Shown: positions 36,893 to 45,684, numbered from the stretch's first letter. The stretch: 64,000 nt of DNA from Bdellovibrionales bacterium (GCA_016786465.1 JAEUWC010000010.1:44717-108716); one strand, 5' to 3'. Program-made: numbers and translations. The notes: a model not told the origin generated them from the letters alone.

Positions 36893-38149
36893 TTAGGCGG
36901 CTTTTCGCGTCTTTTTTGACGCCGGTTTTTTGGCTTTTGTTTTTAACTTCGCCGCAACTTTTTTCACAACTTTCACGGCAACCTTTGTGGCGACCTTCTT
37001 CACCTTTGCGACAACCCGGGTTTCGACCGATGCCCAGTCTTTCGGGAACGGATAACGATCGCGGTATCCCCATCCTGCAAAAGTGTGACCGCCCTGATGC
37101 GCCAATTCCTTCCAAGCTTCGATGGCTTGAATCGCTTGTTTGGCGATCGAAATCGAATCCAACGCCCATGCCGATTCTCCGCGCCAACGAACGTCGGCCT
37201 GCGTGTTTGTACGGCGTGAATCAAAGCGTTCAGCCGCACAAAACACAAATCGTGAATCCGAAACCAGAAGCTTCAGCTGAACTAGGTCCAAAAGCTTCTT
37301 TCCTTTTTTCGCAAAACCCCGGGAAAAACGGATTTTTCCAGACAAGGCCAGCTGTCGCAAAGTCGGGGCGCGCCAAAAATGATCCACGTGCGCTTGATGG
37401 GCGTCCAAAACGCCCTGAACGGCGATTCCGTTTTTTGCAGCGTCTTCCAATGCGTCGACCAACTCAGGATTCTCCAGGCACGGCAGCGCAAAGAAAATCG
37501 ATTCTTCAGCTTCGATGGCCGTTTCGATCAATCGTTTTTCAATCACATCTTGATCGCTTGGAAGAAAGTATACAGACGCCATCTGGTCGGGCCCGACAGG
37601 CATTCCTTCGGTGGAAGATACCAACCCCGGCAAGAAAGGGGTCTTCGTGATTTCGCGATTGATGGTTTCAACGTCATCCCAGTAAGTTTGAAATCCACGT
37701 TGAAATGCCCAAGCGACTTCTGAACTTTCAGACGAAATCGATGCGCTTTCTTGTAGGTAAAGACCTTCCAACGAAAGAGGATGGCTGACCCAAATCACTT
37801 TTGCGCGATCGATCACGCAGAATGCGGGGTGCAACTTCGCTTCTGCGGCCTTGATGATTCGCCATTCTTCATTTTCGGTCAAAGCGTGGTCGCGAAAAAG
37901 CGATCGAAGCTTTTGAATGGCCTCCGCCGCCTCTTTTTCGGCCAATTCGTCTAGGCTGACCACCCAACGAATTCGAACACCCTGTTCGCGTAAGGTGGAA
38001 ACCTTTGCGATCAAAAATTCGACCCCTTTCGATTCCGTGCACAGCTCCAAAGTCTGTCGCGCCGCACCCAGCCCTTCGACGAAAAGCGGAAGCGGGTCCT
38101 GACGAAACTGAGCTAAGTATGGAGAATGAAAGCGAAAAGAGAGAGCCAT
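36893..38149 (-). CDS. PLD-fold-like protein with histone-H1-like tail
   Basis: 418 residues from the ATG with AGGAGG eight bases upstream (an ATG six codons earlier was rejected). Two halves resemble the duplicated phospholipase D fold: each has a region like the HxK strand-turn (KLHPAFCVIDRAKVIWVSH near 110; LVQLKLLVSDSRFVF near 300), but HxKxxxxD is not intact in either, so catalysis is unlikely. The last 40 residues are Lys/Ala/Val repeats (KVKKVATKVAVKVVKKVAAK) ending AKKPASKKTRKAA, as in H1-like bacterial proteins. No signal peptide. It may bind nucleic acid or an anionic surface; that is inference. PLD kinship is moderate. Confidence 0.7.
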   Translation of the reverse strand: MALSFRFHSPYLAQFRQDPLPLFVEGLGAARQTLELCTESKGVEFLIAKVSTLREQGVRIRWVVSLDELAEKEAAEAIQKLRSLFRDHALTENEEWRIIKAAEAKLHPAFCVIDRAKVIWVSHPLSLEGLYLQESASISSESSEVAWAFQRGFQTYWDDVETINREITKTPFLPGLVSSTEGMPVGPDQMASVYFLPSDQDVIEKRLIETAIEAEESIFFALPCLENPELVDALEDAAKNGIAVQGVLDAHQAHVDHFWRAPTLRQLALSGKIRFSRGFAKKGKKLLDLVQLKLLVSDSRFVFCAAERFDSRRTNTQADVRWRGESAWALDSISIAKQAIQAIEAWKELAHQGGHTFAGWGYRDRYPFPKDWASVETRVVAKVKKVATKVAVKVVKKVAAKLKTKAKKPASKKTRKAA

Positions 38150-38202
38150 CGAATGAACCTCCTTCAAGGTGTTTTGGCTGACCTTTTAGTATCGGAGGAA
38201 TG

Positions 38203-38260
38203 CCCAATGGACCTAAGTCCTGAACGCAAATCCTGCTTAGGGAATTGGGTTTTTTATTTT
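38203..38260 (+). terminator. terminator-like two-stage hairpin with U-run, orphan
   Basis: Two stacked stems, CCCAAT/ATTGGG (38203-38208 with 38244-38249) and CCTAAG/CTTAGG (38212-38217 with 38236-38241), enclose an 18-base loop and are followed on the plus strand by TTTTTTATTTT. This is the form of an intrinsic terminator, but no plus-strand gene lies upstream of it before purA. On the minus strand it would lie in the 5' leader of the PLD-fold gene with the A-run first. Confidence 0.5.
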
Positions 38261-38317
38261 GCACTCGCCGCAGTGCTCTGCTAATCACGTCAAATCCCTT
38301 CAGCGGAATAAGAGTGT

Positions 38318-38393
38318 GAGCCCATAGCTCAGTCGGTAGAGCATCTCACTTTTAATGAGAGGGTCGATGGTTCGAGTCCATCTGGGCTCACCA
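38318..38393 (+). tRNA. tRNA-Lys (UUU)
   Basis: A complete 76-base cloverleaf. The acceptor stem GAGCCCA pairs with TGGGCTC, the anticodon stem TCTCA pairs with TGAGA around loop CTTTTAA with anticodon TTT (38351-38353), the T-arm holds GGTTCGAGTCC, and the CCA end is encoded (38391-38393). It reads AAA/AAG. The only RNA gene seen in the window. An O-methyltransferase ATG follows 21 bases later. Confidence 0.98.
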
Positions 38394-38414
38394 CTTTTAA
38401 GACTTCGAACCACC

Positions 38415-39104
38415 ATGCAAAAATCCTACGGCCTGCACGGTAAGAACGCCCCTCTGCTGATCGAGTACTTCGAAAAAGTTTTCCTTCTTCAAGATCCCAA
38501 AAGAAATAGCCTGCAAGAAATTCGAAACCGTTCTGACGGTTTAGGTCTTCGCCCCATTCACGTGGCCGAAAGTGACGGGCTTCACCTTGAAATTCTGACC
38601 CGCTCGATGGGCGCCAAAAAGATCGTCGAAATCGGCACACTGGCAGGATATTCAGGCGCTTGCCTGCTTCGTGGCGCAGGACCCGACGCAAAACTTTGGA
38701 CCTTTGAATACCATCCGCATCATGCCGACGCAGCTTGGGAAACCTTTCGGAAGCAAGGGGTCGACCGGCAGGTGACGCTGAAGGTTGGCGCCGCACTGGA
38801 AAATCTTCCTTCGATTCAATCCGAAGGACCCTTTGACTTGGTTTTTATCGATGCTGACAAAGTGAACTACCCCAAGTACTTTGACTGGGCAGTCCAAAAC
38901 CTTCGTGTGGGCGGGTCGATCCTGGCGGACAATACTTTTGCCTGGGGAATGATTGCTGATACGAAATTTGAATCGCAAGAAGACGAAGAAGCTGTACAGG
39001 CTCTTCGCGAATACAACGAAAAGGCGGCGAACGATCCTCGCGTCCGTTCGACCTTGCTACCGACCGGAGAAGGCCTGACCCTTTCAGTGAAACTATGCAA
39101 CTAG
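38415..39104 (+). CDS. class I SAM-dependent O-methyltransferase (caffeoyl-CoA OMT type)
   Basis: 229 residues from the ATG at 38415, just after the tRNA; in-frame starts inside the tRNA were rejected. Motif I is VEIGTLAGYSGACLL, the SAM-binding acidic residue is in TFEYHPHHA, and the metal-binding DLVFIDADKVNYPKYFD and LADNTFAWG match the divalent-cation-dependent O-methyltransferase family. Methyl acceptor unknown; likely a catechol-type compound by family. Its end overlaps the terC-like gene by ten bases, so the two are coupled. Confidence 0.9.
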   Translation: MQKSYGLHGKNAPLLIEYFEKVFLLQDPKRNSLQEIRNRSDGLGLRPIHVAESDGLHLEILTRSMGAKKIVEIGTLAGYSGACLLRGAGPDAKLWTFEYHPHHADAAWETFRKQGVDRQVTLKVGAALENLPSIQSEGPFDLVFIDADKVNYPKYFDWAVQNLRVGGSILADNTFAWGMIADTKFESQEDEEAVQALREYNEKAANDPRVRSTLLPTGEGLTLSVKLCN

Positions 39105-39793
39105 GTAACATCACCACTCAGGATCTGTTCACGGTAGGTTTCTTGGTTTTCCTGGAAGGAATTCTTTCCATCGACAACGCACTGGTCTTGGCGATGCTGG
39201 CGAAGGACCTTCCGAAAGATTTACAAAAAAAGGCCCTGACTTACGGCCTGGGTGGCGCCATTGTTTTTCGCCTTCTTTCGCTCAGTGTTGTGACGCAGCT
39301 TTTGGCGTGGAACTGGGTCAAGTTTGTGGGCGGGGGTTATCTTCTTTTCATCAGCCTAAAGCACTTTTTCTTTGGCGAAGGGGATGACGATTCACCTAAG
39401 AAAAAACGAAACACTGCTAAGATGCAATTTTGGAAAGTGGTCTTGCTGGTTGAATTGACCGACATTGCTTTCGCAGTCGATTCGATTTTGGCTGCGGTTG
39501 CTTTGTCGAATAAGTTCTGGGTCGTCTTTACGGGCGGAATCATGGGAGTGATCTTGATGCGATACGCAGCATCCGTTTTCATTCGACTGCTGGAACGTTT
39601 CCCAGCTTTCGAAACCGCTGCCTACATCTTGGTCTTCATCATCGGTGTAAAGGTTTCCCTAGAAGGGACGCTTCATTACTATCCAGTTGAAGCGATCAAC
39701 TTCCATTCGCCTTCTAGCGCCGCCTTCTGGATTTTCTGGGCGATGATGGCCGCCGGGGTCGCATACGGCTTCATGCCGAAGAAGCGTCGGTGA
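39095..39793 (+). CDS. TerC-family integral membrane protein
   Basis: 232 residues, about seven membrane helices. Two inverted-topology repeats carry LEGILSIDNALVLA and VELTDIAFAVDSILA, the acidic motifs of the TerC/Alx/YkoY family, which are implicated in Mn2+ export and metal loading of exported proteins. No yybP-ykoY riboswitch is possible immediately upstream, because the start overlaps the methyltransferase gene. The 3' end overlaps the convergent patatin gene by 23 bases. Confidence 0.92.
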   Translation: MQLGNITTQDLFTVGFLVFLEGILSIDNALVLAMLAKDLPKDLQKKALTYGLGGAIVFRLLSLSVVTQLLAWNWVKFVGGGYLLFISLKHFFFGEGDDDSPKKKRNTAKMQFWKVVLLVELTDIAFAVDSILAAVALSNKFWVVFTGGIMGVILMRYAASVFIRLLERFPAFETAAYILVFIIGVKVSLEGTLHYYPVEAINFHSPSSAAFWIFWAMMAAGVAYGFMPKKRR

Positions 39794-40931
39794 AGAACTT
39801 CAGAATTTCTTTTTCGCGAGACTGGGCATCTTCACGCCCCAGGCGAATCAACGTCTTCGTATAGCTAGGCATGAAAGCCAGATAACTGATCAAGTCCCAA
39901 CCTTCCCGTTCCGAAACCCCTAGGCCGCGAAGCATGTAGCGAAAGAATCGGGGCAATTCCTGAAACTGTTCAGACGCCAATGTTCCTAGGTCCTTGGATG
40001 GACGCATGGCCAGAATTGGGATCTTGCGAAGCTGGCGAGGGTGCTTTGCCCGTATTTCTTCTGGCATCAGATCCAAAGTCTGATTGATGCGTTCCAGGCG
40101 TTCGATATCGGAATCCAGTGAATCAGCAAAAATCGAATTCAGGACCACTTCGCCCACATGGGCAATGGAAATATGTTCCATCGAAAGATCGCGATTGATT
40201 CTTTCAGTCGTGTCTTCTGAACGAAAGTGACGAATACCCACTGCAAAGACGCGATCCGCGCCCATGTGGATCACCGGCGAACAGGGGGTCGAAAGCCGAA
40301 GCCCGCCATCCCCGTAAAAAGTTTGCCCTAAACGAACCGGTGGAAAGAAACCAGGAATTGCTGAAGACGCTAGGATGTGGTCCACGGTCAACTTTTGCCG
40401 AATACCCAGCCGCGCGCTTCTGGCCCAGGGTTGAATCTTGGGTGAACCGTCGTAAAAAGTGATCGCAGTACCCGTTCGATAATTGGTCGCGGAAAGTGCG
40501 ACCCCCTGAATTCTTCCGGCTTCGATGCGCTGGTACAGTCGAGGAAAATCAGTAAAGCGATGCAGGAAATCCCGAAGCGGTGTGGTGTCCAAAAGGTGGG
40601 TTGAGCGCGTGGATCCGATCAATCCCCCAAAGGTCAGATCTCGAAGCCATCGCGATCCAATTCGACTGACGGTCTTCATGTCAGTGCGAAAGACCTGATT
40701 CACCGTGATGTTTTCCCAAAGGCCAACTAACCGACATGCCGCTGTTTCGAATGATTCGTCGGTCCCTGCTAAAAACATCGAATTGATCGCGCCTGCGGAA
40801 ACTCCCGACAAAGCCTGAAAGGGCGCCTGCCCGCAATCAAAACGGTTCGCCTGAAAAATATCAGAAACTCCCTGAATCACGCCTGCCTGGTAAGCGGCGC
40901 GTGCGCCACCTCCAGTCAGCACCAAACCCAT
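39771..40931 (-). CDS. patatin-like phospholipase
   Basis: 386 residues. Oxyanion loop GGGARAAYQAG at the extreme N-terminus, nucleophile Ser45 in GVSAGAINS, and the dyad Asp in YGDGGLRLS (near 215). Patatins are lipid acyl hydrolases; the absence of a signal peptide suggests the cytoplasm or export by another route. The ATG at 40931 overlaps the cheY-like stop by one base (TGATG); a GTG one codon earlier is also possible. The C-terminal 130 residues are helical, as in the long bacterial RssA-like patatins. Confidence 0.92.
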   Translation of the reverse strand: MGLVLTGGGARAAYQAGVIQGVSDIFQANRFDCGQAPFQALSGVSAGAINSMFLAGTDESFETAACRLVGLWENITVNQVFRTDMKTVSRIGSRWLRDLTFGGLIGSTRSTHLLDTTPLRDFLHRFTDFPRLYQRIEAGRIQGVALSATNYRTGTAITFYDGSPKIQPWARSARLGIRQKLTVDHILASSAIPGFFPPVRLGQTFYGDGGLRLSTPCSPVIHMGADRVFAVGIRHFRSEDTTERINRDLSMEHISIAHVGEVVLNSIFADSLDSDIERLERINQTLDLMPEEIRAKHPRQLRKIPILAMRPSKDLGTLASEQFQELPRFFRYMLRGLGVSEREGWDLISYLAFMPSYTKTLIRLGREDAQSREKEILKFFTDASSA

Positions 40932-41338
40932 CACGGCGATTTTGTCCTGTCGAAAAGTTCCTGAATCTTGCCCTTCAGCTGTCCGGCGTTAAAGGGCTTG
41001 ACGATATACGCGGTCGCCCCGGCAGATTCCGCCTCGCTGAACTGTTCTTGATCCCGTTCACCGGTGATCATCAAAAATGGGATGTCTTGAGATTCAGAAT
41101 AGTTTCTGACCATTCGAAGAAGTTCGACACCGGACATCGAAGGCATCACCCAATCGGAAACGATCAAACCGAAACCACCGGTTCCACTTTCAGCAGCATC
41201 CTGAACTTGGCGCCAAGCTGCGTCGCCGTCCTCTGCTTCAGTCAAGTCTTTGAATCCGATCTGTTCCAACATGTCACGCACGATGGTTCTCATCGCCGGC
41301 ATATCATCAACAATCAGTACCTTGATGTTTGTCTCCAT
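40931..41338 (-). CDS. single-domain CheY-like response regulator
   Basis: 135 residues, receiver only. Acidic pair Asp11-Asp12 (VLIVDDMPAM), phosphoacceptor Asp62 (VSDWVMPSMSG), Thr92 (FLMITGERD) and Lys114 (AYIVKPFN). WVMPSMSG and YIVKPF are close to chemotaxis CheY, but no other che gene is here, so a flagellar role is not shown. It is coupled to the patatin gene downstream and divergent from an adenylate cyclase gene with 23 bases between starts, which hints at a shared control region. Confidence 0.92.
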   Translation of the reverse strand: METNIKVLIVDDMPAMRTIVRDMLEQIGFKDLTEAEDGDAAWRQVQDAAESGTGGFGLIVSDWVMPSMSGVELLRMVRNYSESQDIPFLMITGERDQEQFSEAESAGATAYIVKPFNAGQLKGKIQELFDRTKSP

Positions 41339-41361
41339 GGGACCTTACACTTAAGTCTACA

Positions 41362-43710
41362 ATGAAAAATCGCCTGTGGCTTGTGCAGATTCCGATCGTT
41401 TTCGCGTTCACGCTGGGATTCATTCTTTTTGAAATGCGAAGCCGCGGGGAACTGAAAAACTCGGCGATCGTGAATCGGATCTATTCGGCCACTTCCATCA
41501 TCACGGGTCTAATGACCAACTTGAAGTTTCGCCTTCGCGGGCCAGAATTGCCCAAAACGAAGGTGATTATTGTCGATGTCGACAATGAATCGTTGACTCG
41601 GTTTGGGCGCTGGCCGTGGCGTCGCGACCTGACGGCAGGATTGATTCAGCGGACTTTCGATGCCGGGGCAAAGGTTGTCGGCCTGGACATTGTCTTTTCT
41701 GAAGAAGACCGACAAATTTCTGACGAACTTTTTGCGCTTTTGAAAAAGCACGGGCTAGAAAAGCGCGCCCCGGATTTTGAAACGGATCTGTACCTTCGCG
41801 AAGTGATCAAGGTTCATTCGAATCGTCTGGTCTTGGGGTGGATTTCCGATCTTTCGTGTCAGCCTGCATTCAATAGTGCCGAAACTTGCCCCATCGGTGA
41901 CCCGCAAGTGCAAAAGCGCTTTCGAACCGACTATGAAAAATTTGCGTTCGACGATTTTGTGACCCCTAAGGGAAAAGGGCCGGATGGCTTTGATCCGTTC
42001 GAAACCCCGGTCATGTCGGCTGTGAATCCCATTCAGAACCTCAAGATCTACAACGAAGTGGCCACCCATTCAGGATACTTTTCCGTCGATCCCGAAGGGG
42101 ATGGTTACATTCGCCGCACGCACCTAGTGAACTTCGTGAACGGAATGCCCTATCCTTCGTTGGCACTTTCCATGAGCAAAGCAGCCTTGGGTGAAAAAAT
42201 AAAGATCACGACCGATTCCGAAAGCAAGGTCACGTCCATTCAGTACATGAATTCAGGACGACTGATTCCAACCACGCAGCTAGGGATCATGGACATTAAC
42301 TTTCGGGGTCCGTCTTATACTTACCAGTACGTCAGTGCGATCGACGTTTTGGGCGAATCCGATCAGATTCAAATCTTAGTCGACGGGAAACCCAAGACCG
42401 TTTCAAAAAAGGAACTTTTCAAGGATTCGCTGGCGATCGTCGGAATTTCCGCAATCGGGATTTTCGATATTCGCGCTTTCCCCTTTGATTCGAACACCCC
42501 CGGGGTCGAAGGCCAAGCCACGATCTTAGACAATCTGATGGCCGGAGACATGATGACCCGAGGACCTGCTTATTCCGTCGTCTTGATCGCGGCCCTGATG
42601 CTGATTGGTGGGCTTTTCTTTGCTCACGGGATGTCGCTTTTGGAATCGATCCCTAGCCTTCTTTTATTCACCGGGATCCTGGCAGGAATGCTTTTGATTG
42701 ATTTGAAAATTCTTTTTTCGAACCAGATCAACATCAATTCCAGCCTTCTTTACTTGGAACTTTTTGCTGTCTTCGTTTCAACCCTAGCCATCAAGTACGT
42801 GCTTGAAGAACAAAAGAAGAAATTCATCCGTGGCGCCTTTTCCAAGTACGTCGCGCCATCGATCGTGAATTCCATTTTGAAAGACCCCACCAAACTTTCG
42901 GTCGGGGGCGATCGTAAGGATCTGACGATCGTCTTTTCAGACATTCGGGGTTTCACGACTTTTTCTGAAAAGATGGACGCCCGTCAGTTGACCCATTTTC
43001 TAAACGATTACTTGGGAAAAATGACGGACCTGGTTTTCGAGCACGGCGGAACTTTGGACAAGTACATCGGCGATGCGGTGATGGCCTTCTGGGGCGCTCC
43101 GCTGGAAAATGAAAACCACGAAAAGGGAGCCTTGGAAGCCGCGATTCAAATGCAGAAAGTTCTTTCGGCCAACCGCGAACGCTACAAAAAAGATTACGGA
43201 ATCGACGTGGATATAGGCATCGGGCTGAACACGGGTTCAGTCAGCGTGGGAAACATGGGTTCGGATCGAATCTTTGAATACACGGTGATTGGCGACCACG
43301 TGAACCTGTCATCCCGACTGGAAGGGTTGACCAAACACTATGGGGTTCAGATTCTGACGTCTGAATACACGATCGGCGGAATGCGCCAAAAGAAGCAGAC
43401 CCCGCCTGCGCATCGCGTTTTGGACCGCGTGAAGGTCAAAGGTAAGACCCAGGCCATCGACTTGATTGAAGTCTTTGCCGAAATCCCAGCGCCCACGCTT
43501 TTGGATTCCTATCAAAAAGGAAGGGATGCTTATCGCGCCGCAAGATGGAAAGAAGCGATCGAAGCCTTCGAAACTTGTAACCAAATCAGTCAAAAAAATG
43601 TCGGAAAACCTGACGGACCGTCCCAACTTCTGATCGAAAGGTGCAATCAGCTCAAACTATTGCCTCAAAATACCGAATGGGATGGAAGCTGGGAGATGCA
43701 AAGTAAGTAA
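41362..43710 (+). CDS. CHASE2-domain adenylate cyclase (class III)
   Basis: 782 residues from the ATG at 41362 (an in-frame start at 41329 lies inside the divergent gene's first codons). One N-terminal helix (about 8-25), a periplasmic CHASE2 sensor (about 45-395), three closely spaced helices (about 400-480), and a class III cyclase domain (505-690). Metal Asps lie in FSDIRGFTTF and GDAVMAFWGAP; the Lys in LDKYIGD and the Asp of GDHVNLSSRLEG are the usual adenine-recognition residues, so ATP is the likely substrate. It ends in a TPR-like tail. Three bases before a cNMP-binding protein, forming an apparent producer-receiver pair. Confidence 0.93.
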   Translation: MKNRLWLVQIPIVFAFTLGFILFEMRSRGELKNSAIVNRIYSATSIITGLMTNLKFRLRGPELPKTKVIIVDVDNESLTRFGRWPWRRDLTAGLIQRTFDAGAKVVGLDIVFSEEDRQISDELFALLKKHGLEKRAPDFETDLYLREVIKVHSNRLVLGWISDLSCQPAFNSAETCPIGDPQVQKRFRTDYEKFAFDDFVTPKGKGPDGFDPFETPVMSAVNPIQNLKIYNEVATHSGYFSVDPEGDGYIRRTHLVNFVNGMPYPSLALSMSKAALGEKIKITTDSESKVTSIQYMNSGRLIPTTQLGIMDINFRGPSYTYQYVSAIDVLGESDQIQILVDGKPKTVSKKELFKDSLAIVGISAIGIFDIRAFPFDSNTPGVEGQATILDNLMAGDMMTRGPAYSVVLIAALMLIGGLFFAHGMSLLESIPSLLLFTGILAGMLLIDLKILFSNQININSSLLYLELFAVFVSTLAIKYVLEEQKKKFIRGAFSKYVAPSIVNSILKDPTKLSVGGDRKDLTIVFSDIRGFTTFSEKMDARQLTHFLNDYLGKMTDLVFEHGGTLDKYIGDAVMAFWGAPLENENHEKGALEAAIQMQKVLSANRERYKKDYGIDVDIGIGLNTGSVSVGNMGSDRIFEYTVIGDHVNLSSRLEGLTKHYGVQILTSEYTIGGMRQKKQTPPAHRVLDRVKVKGKTQAIDLIEVFAEIPAPTLLDSYQKGRDAYRAARWKEAIEAFETCNQISQKNVGKPDGPSQLLIERCNQLKLLPQNTEWDGSWEMQSK

Positions 43711-43713
43711 ACT

Positions 43714-44850
43714 ATGTCTGTAGCCGCACCTAAACCACCTCCAAAAGCAGTTCCAGGCGCCGCGCCCGTCGCAGCAGCCGGTAGTCCTCCGGCGCGTCCA
43801 GCGGTTGCAGCCGTGGGCCCACAAGTGCGCAAACTTTCTAAGGGCGAACTTCTTTTCAAAGAAGGCGAAATGTCGCGCGCGATGTACTTCGTGAAAAGCG
43901 GCATGATCCGCATTTTCAAGAAAAAGGGCGATAGCGACATTGAAATCGATACCGTTCGTTCAGGTTCGGTCTTGGGCGAATTGGCTTTCTTGGACGGCAA
44001 TCCACGTTCTGCAAGCGGTGAAGCGCTGACGGATTGCGAACTGATGGAAATTTCTGGTCCAACTTTCCAAGCCGTCTTGGGCAACATCCCAGACTGGTTG
44101 AAAATTCTTTTGAAGACGGTTGTCGGACGTCTGCGTACGGCGTCGACCCGAATTCGCCAGTTGGAACAAGCGTCGACCGCTTACACTTCTGAACGCGACG
44201 GCAAGCGATCGGCTCAGTACATCTACCTTCCTCCGACCGATGTCCTAAAAATTCTGACTTCGATTCTTTTGGTCGGTACCCGTAACGGAACTAAGACCGC
44301 TGCTGGAATCGAAATTCGTGTGGGGCTGCTAACCCGCTACGCAAACCAGATCATGGGCGTACCAGTTGCGAAAATCGCAACCACCTTGGATGTCTTGGCG
44401 CAAGTCGGGCTGATCACCAACAGCAAGATGGGTGATCAGGACGAAAAGTCGGTGTTGAAAGACGCTGATTTCTTGGAACAAGCGATCACCTATTTGAACG
44501 AAGAATACCTTTTGGAACCTTCGAAGCGTCACGACGTGACCCTTCGTGGTTTGGTCATCATGGAATGCATCGCGAAGAACTTGGCTGACTTCAAAGAAGT
44601 CGACAAACGCACGGGCATGACGATTGTGAACGTTGCCGGCGTGCGCGCACGCGAAACCGATCCAGCCGGCAAAGAACCCTTCCGCATGGAAGAATTCCCT
44701 GAACTGGTGAAGCTGGGTTACTGCACGCAGCTGATCATGAAGAACGGCGATGAAGCGTTCACGCAGATCAAGCCAGAAGAATTCAAGCTAGCTCTGCGAC
44801 TGCAGCAGCTGGTCATTGCGATTCATAAGACCAACGAAGCCCGCCGCTAA
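43714..44850 (+). CDS. cyclic nucleotide-binding domain protein
   Basis: 378 residues. A Pro/Ala-rich N-terminus (1-38) is followed by a cNMP-binding domain (about 38-155) with FVKSGMIRIF, and the phosphate-binding cassette GELAFLDGNPRSASGEAL that keeps Glu, Arg and Ser. Residues 170-240 look like a winged helix (YANQIMGVPVAKIATTLDVL); the rest is unassigned. It differs from Crp/Fnr in length, so DNA binding is inferred at best. Directly downstream of the adenylate cyclase, from which cAMP would come. Confidence 0.9.
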   Translation: MSVAAPKPPPKAVPGAAPVAAAGSPPARPAVAAVGPQVRKLSKGELLFKEGEMSRAMYFVKSGMIRIFKKKGDSDIEIDTVRSGSVLGELAFLDGNPRSASGEALTDCELMEISGPTFQAVLGNIPDWLKILLKTVVGRLRTASTRIRQLEQASTAYTSERDGKRSAQYIYLPPTDVLKILTSILLVGTRNGTKTAAGIEIRVGLLTRYANQIMGVPVAKIATTLDVLAQVGLITNSKMGDQDEKSVLKDADFLEQAITYLNEEYLLEPSKRHDVTLRGLVIMECIAKNLADFKEVDKRTGMTIVNVAGVRARETDPAGKEPFRMEEFPELVKLGYCTQLIMKNGDEAFTQIKPEEFKLALRLQQLVIAIHKTNEARR

Positions 44851-44879
44851 AGGTGCCTGCTCCTTTTGGCGCAGGAGCG

Positions 44880-44907
44880 TCACTTCGCGCCTTTATCACT
44901 TCGCGCC
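44880..44907. repeat. 12-base tandem duplication at the SPOR gene stop
   Basis: TCACTTCGCGCC occurs at 44880-44891 and again at 44896-44907, four bases apart. The second copy holds the stop codon and last codons of the minus-strand SPOR gene (GGCGCGAAGTGA), so the first copy repeats the gene end just after it. Looks like a small slippage duplication. Confidence 0.7.
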
Positions 44908-45684
44908 GTTAAAAATGATGTACCCGCCGATTTTCTTTTCAGCCTTGTAACCCTGCGCTGCCTTTTCGGCGTCAGCTTTGGATGCAAAGCTACCCACGTA
45001 AACGCGGTAGACGGTCGTCTTTTTGGTTGGATCCTTCTTGTTGACCAGTTCTTCGGATTTTGTGATCGCAGGCAAGCCCTTCGCCTTCATGGCTTTCCAT
45101 TGTTCTTGGGCGTCGCTGTCGTCCATGTGGGATCCGACTTGAATCATGAAACCGAGCTGACCTTCTTTGGGTTTTTCACCGGCAGCTGCTGCGGCGGCTG
45201 CTTGTTTGGCAGCATCGGCGGCGGCTTCCGGACTTGCCACCTGCTGCGCCAGATTTTCATCTTTCTTCGGTGCGACGGCCACGGTTTTCGGCGCCGTTTT
45301 GCCCGTGTTCGATCCAGTTGCACCGGCATTCTTCGATTTTGATCCGTCTGGAAGTTCCGTCTGAACAGGAACTGAAAGTTTCGCACCCGATGTGTGCGTT
45401 TCTTCAAACAAAGCTTCTGACATCGCTAGGTCTGCCGACTGGGGCGCTACCTTTCCCTGTTCAGTCAATTCCTGTCGATTGGGCGTACCATCGATTTCGG
45501 TTCCCAATGTTGCGTGGTCTTTTGGGTCACGGAAAACCAATTCAGGTGTCCAGGGCATGACTTTCTTACCCACGTGAAGTCCGTACGTAAAGGCCAACGC
45601 AACCAGCGACAACGTCAGCAGAGTTCCTGCAACCAGTTCGCGGCGTTCGTAGATCAAGATTCCGTGTTTCTTGTTCGACAGCAT
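44896..45684 (-). CDS. SPOR-domain inner-membrane protein
   Basis: 262 residues. Short cytoplasmic N-terminus, one membrane helix (about 18-37), a low-complexity Ala/Lys-rich periplasmic linker (60-175), and a C-terminal SPOR domain (about 178-260: FMIQVGSHMDDSDAQ, then RVYVGSFASKADAEKA). SPOR domains bind glycan strands lacking stem peptides at division sites. It may be an FtsN-like or DamX-like protein; sequence alone does not decide. An AGGGGG run abuts the ATG with no spacing, too close to be a good ribosome-binding site. Faces away from the Flp cluster. Confidence 0.9.
   Translation of the reverse strand: MLSNKKHGILIYERRELVAGTLLTLSLVALAFTYGLHVGKKVMPWTPELVFRDPKDHATLGTEIDGTPNRQELTEQGKVAPQSADLAMSEALFEETHTSGAKLSVPVQTELPDGSKSKNAGATGSNTGKTAPKTVAVAPKKDENLAQQVASPEAAADAAKQAAAAAAAGEKPKEGQLGFMIQVGSHMDDSDAQEQWKAMKAKGLPAITKSEELVNKKDPTKKTTVYRVYVGSFASKADAEKAAQGYKAEKKIGGYIIFNGAK

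Noticed and set aside
36916..37650. Plus-strand frame of 244 codons antisense to the PLD-fold gene
   Set aside because: No motif, no ribosome-binding site, Pro/Arg-rich composition typical of antisense translation; the minus-strand gene has AGGAGG and a coherent protein.
38355..38414. In-frame starts for the O-methyltransferase inside tRNA-Lys
   Set aside because: They would place coding sequence in the tRNA; the ATG at 38415 gives the family-typical start.
44852..44877. Hairpin GCTCCT/AGGAGC after the cNMP-binding gene as an intrinsic terminator
   Set aside because: Stem is short and no T-run follows on either strand.
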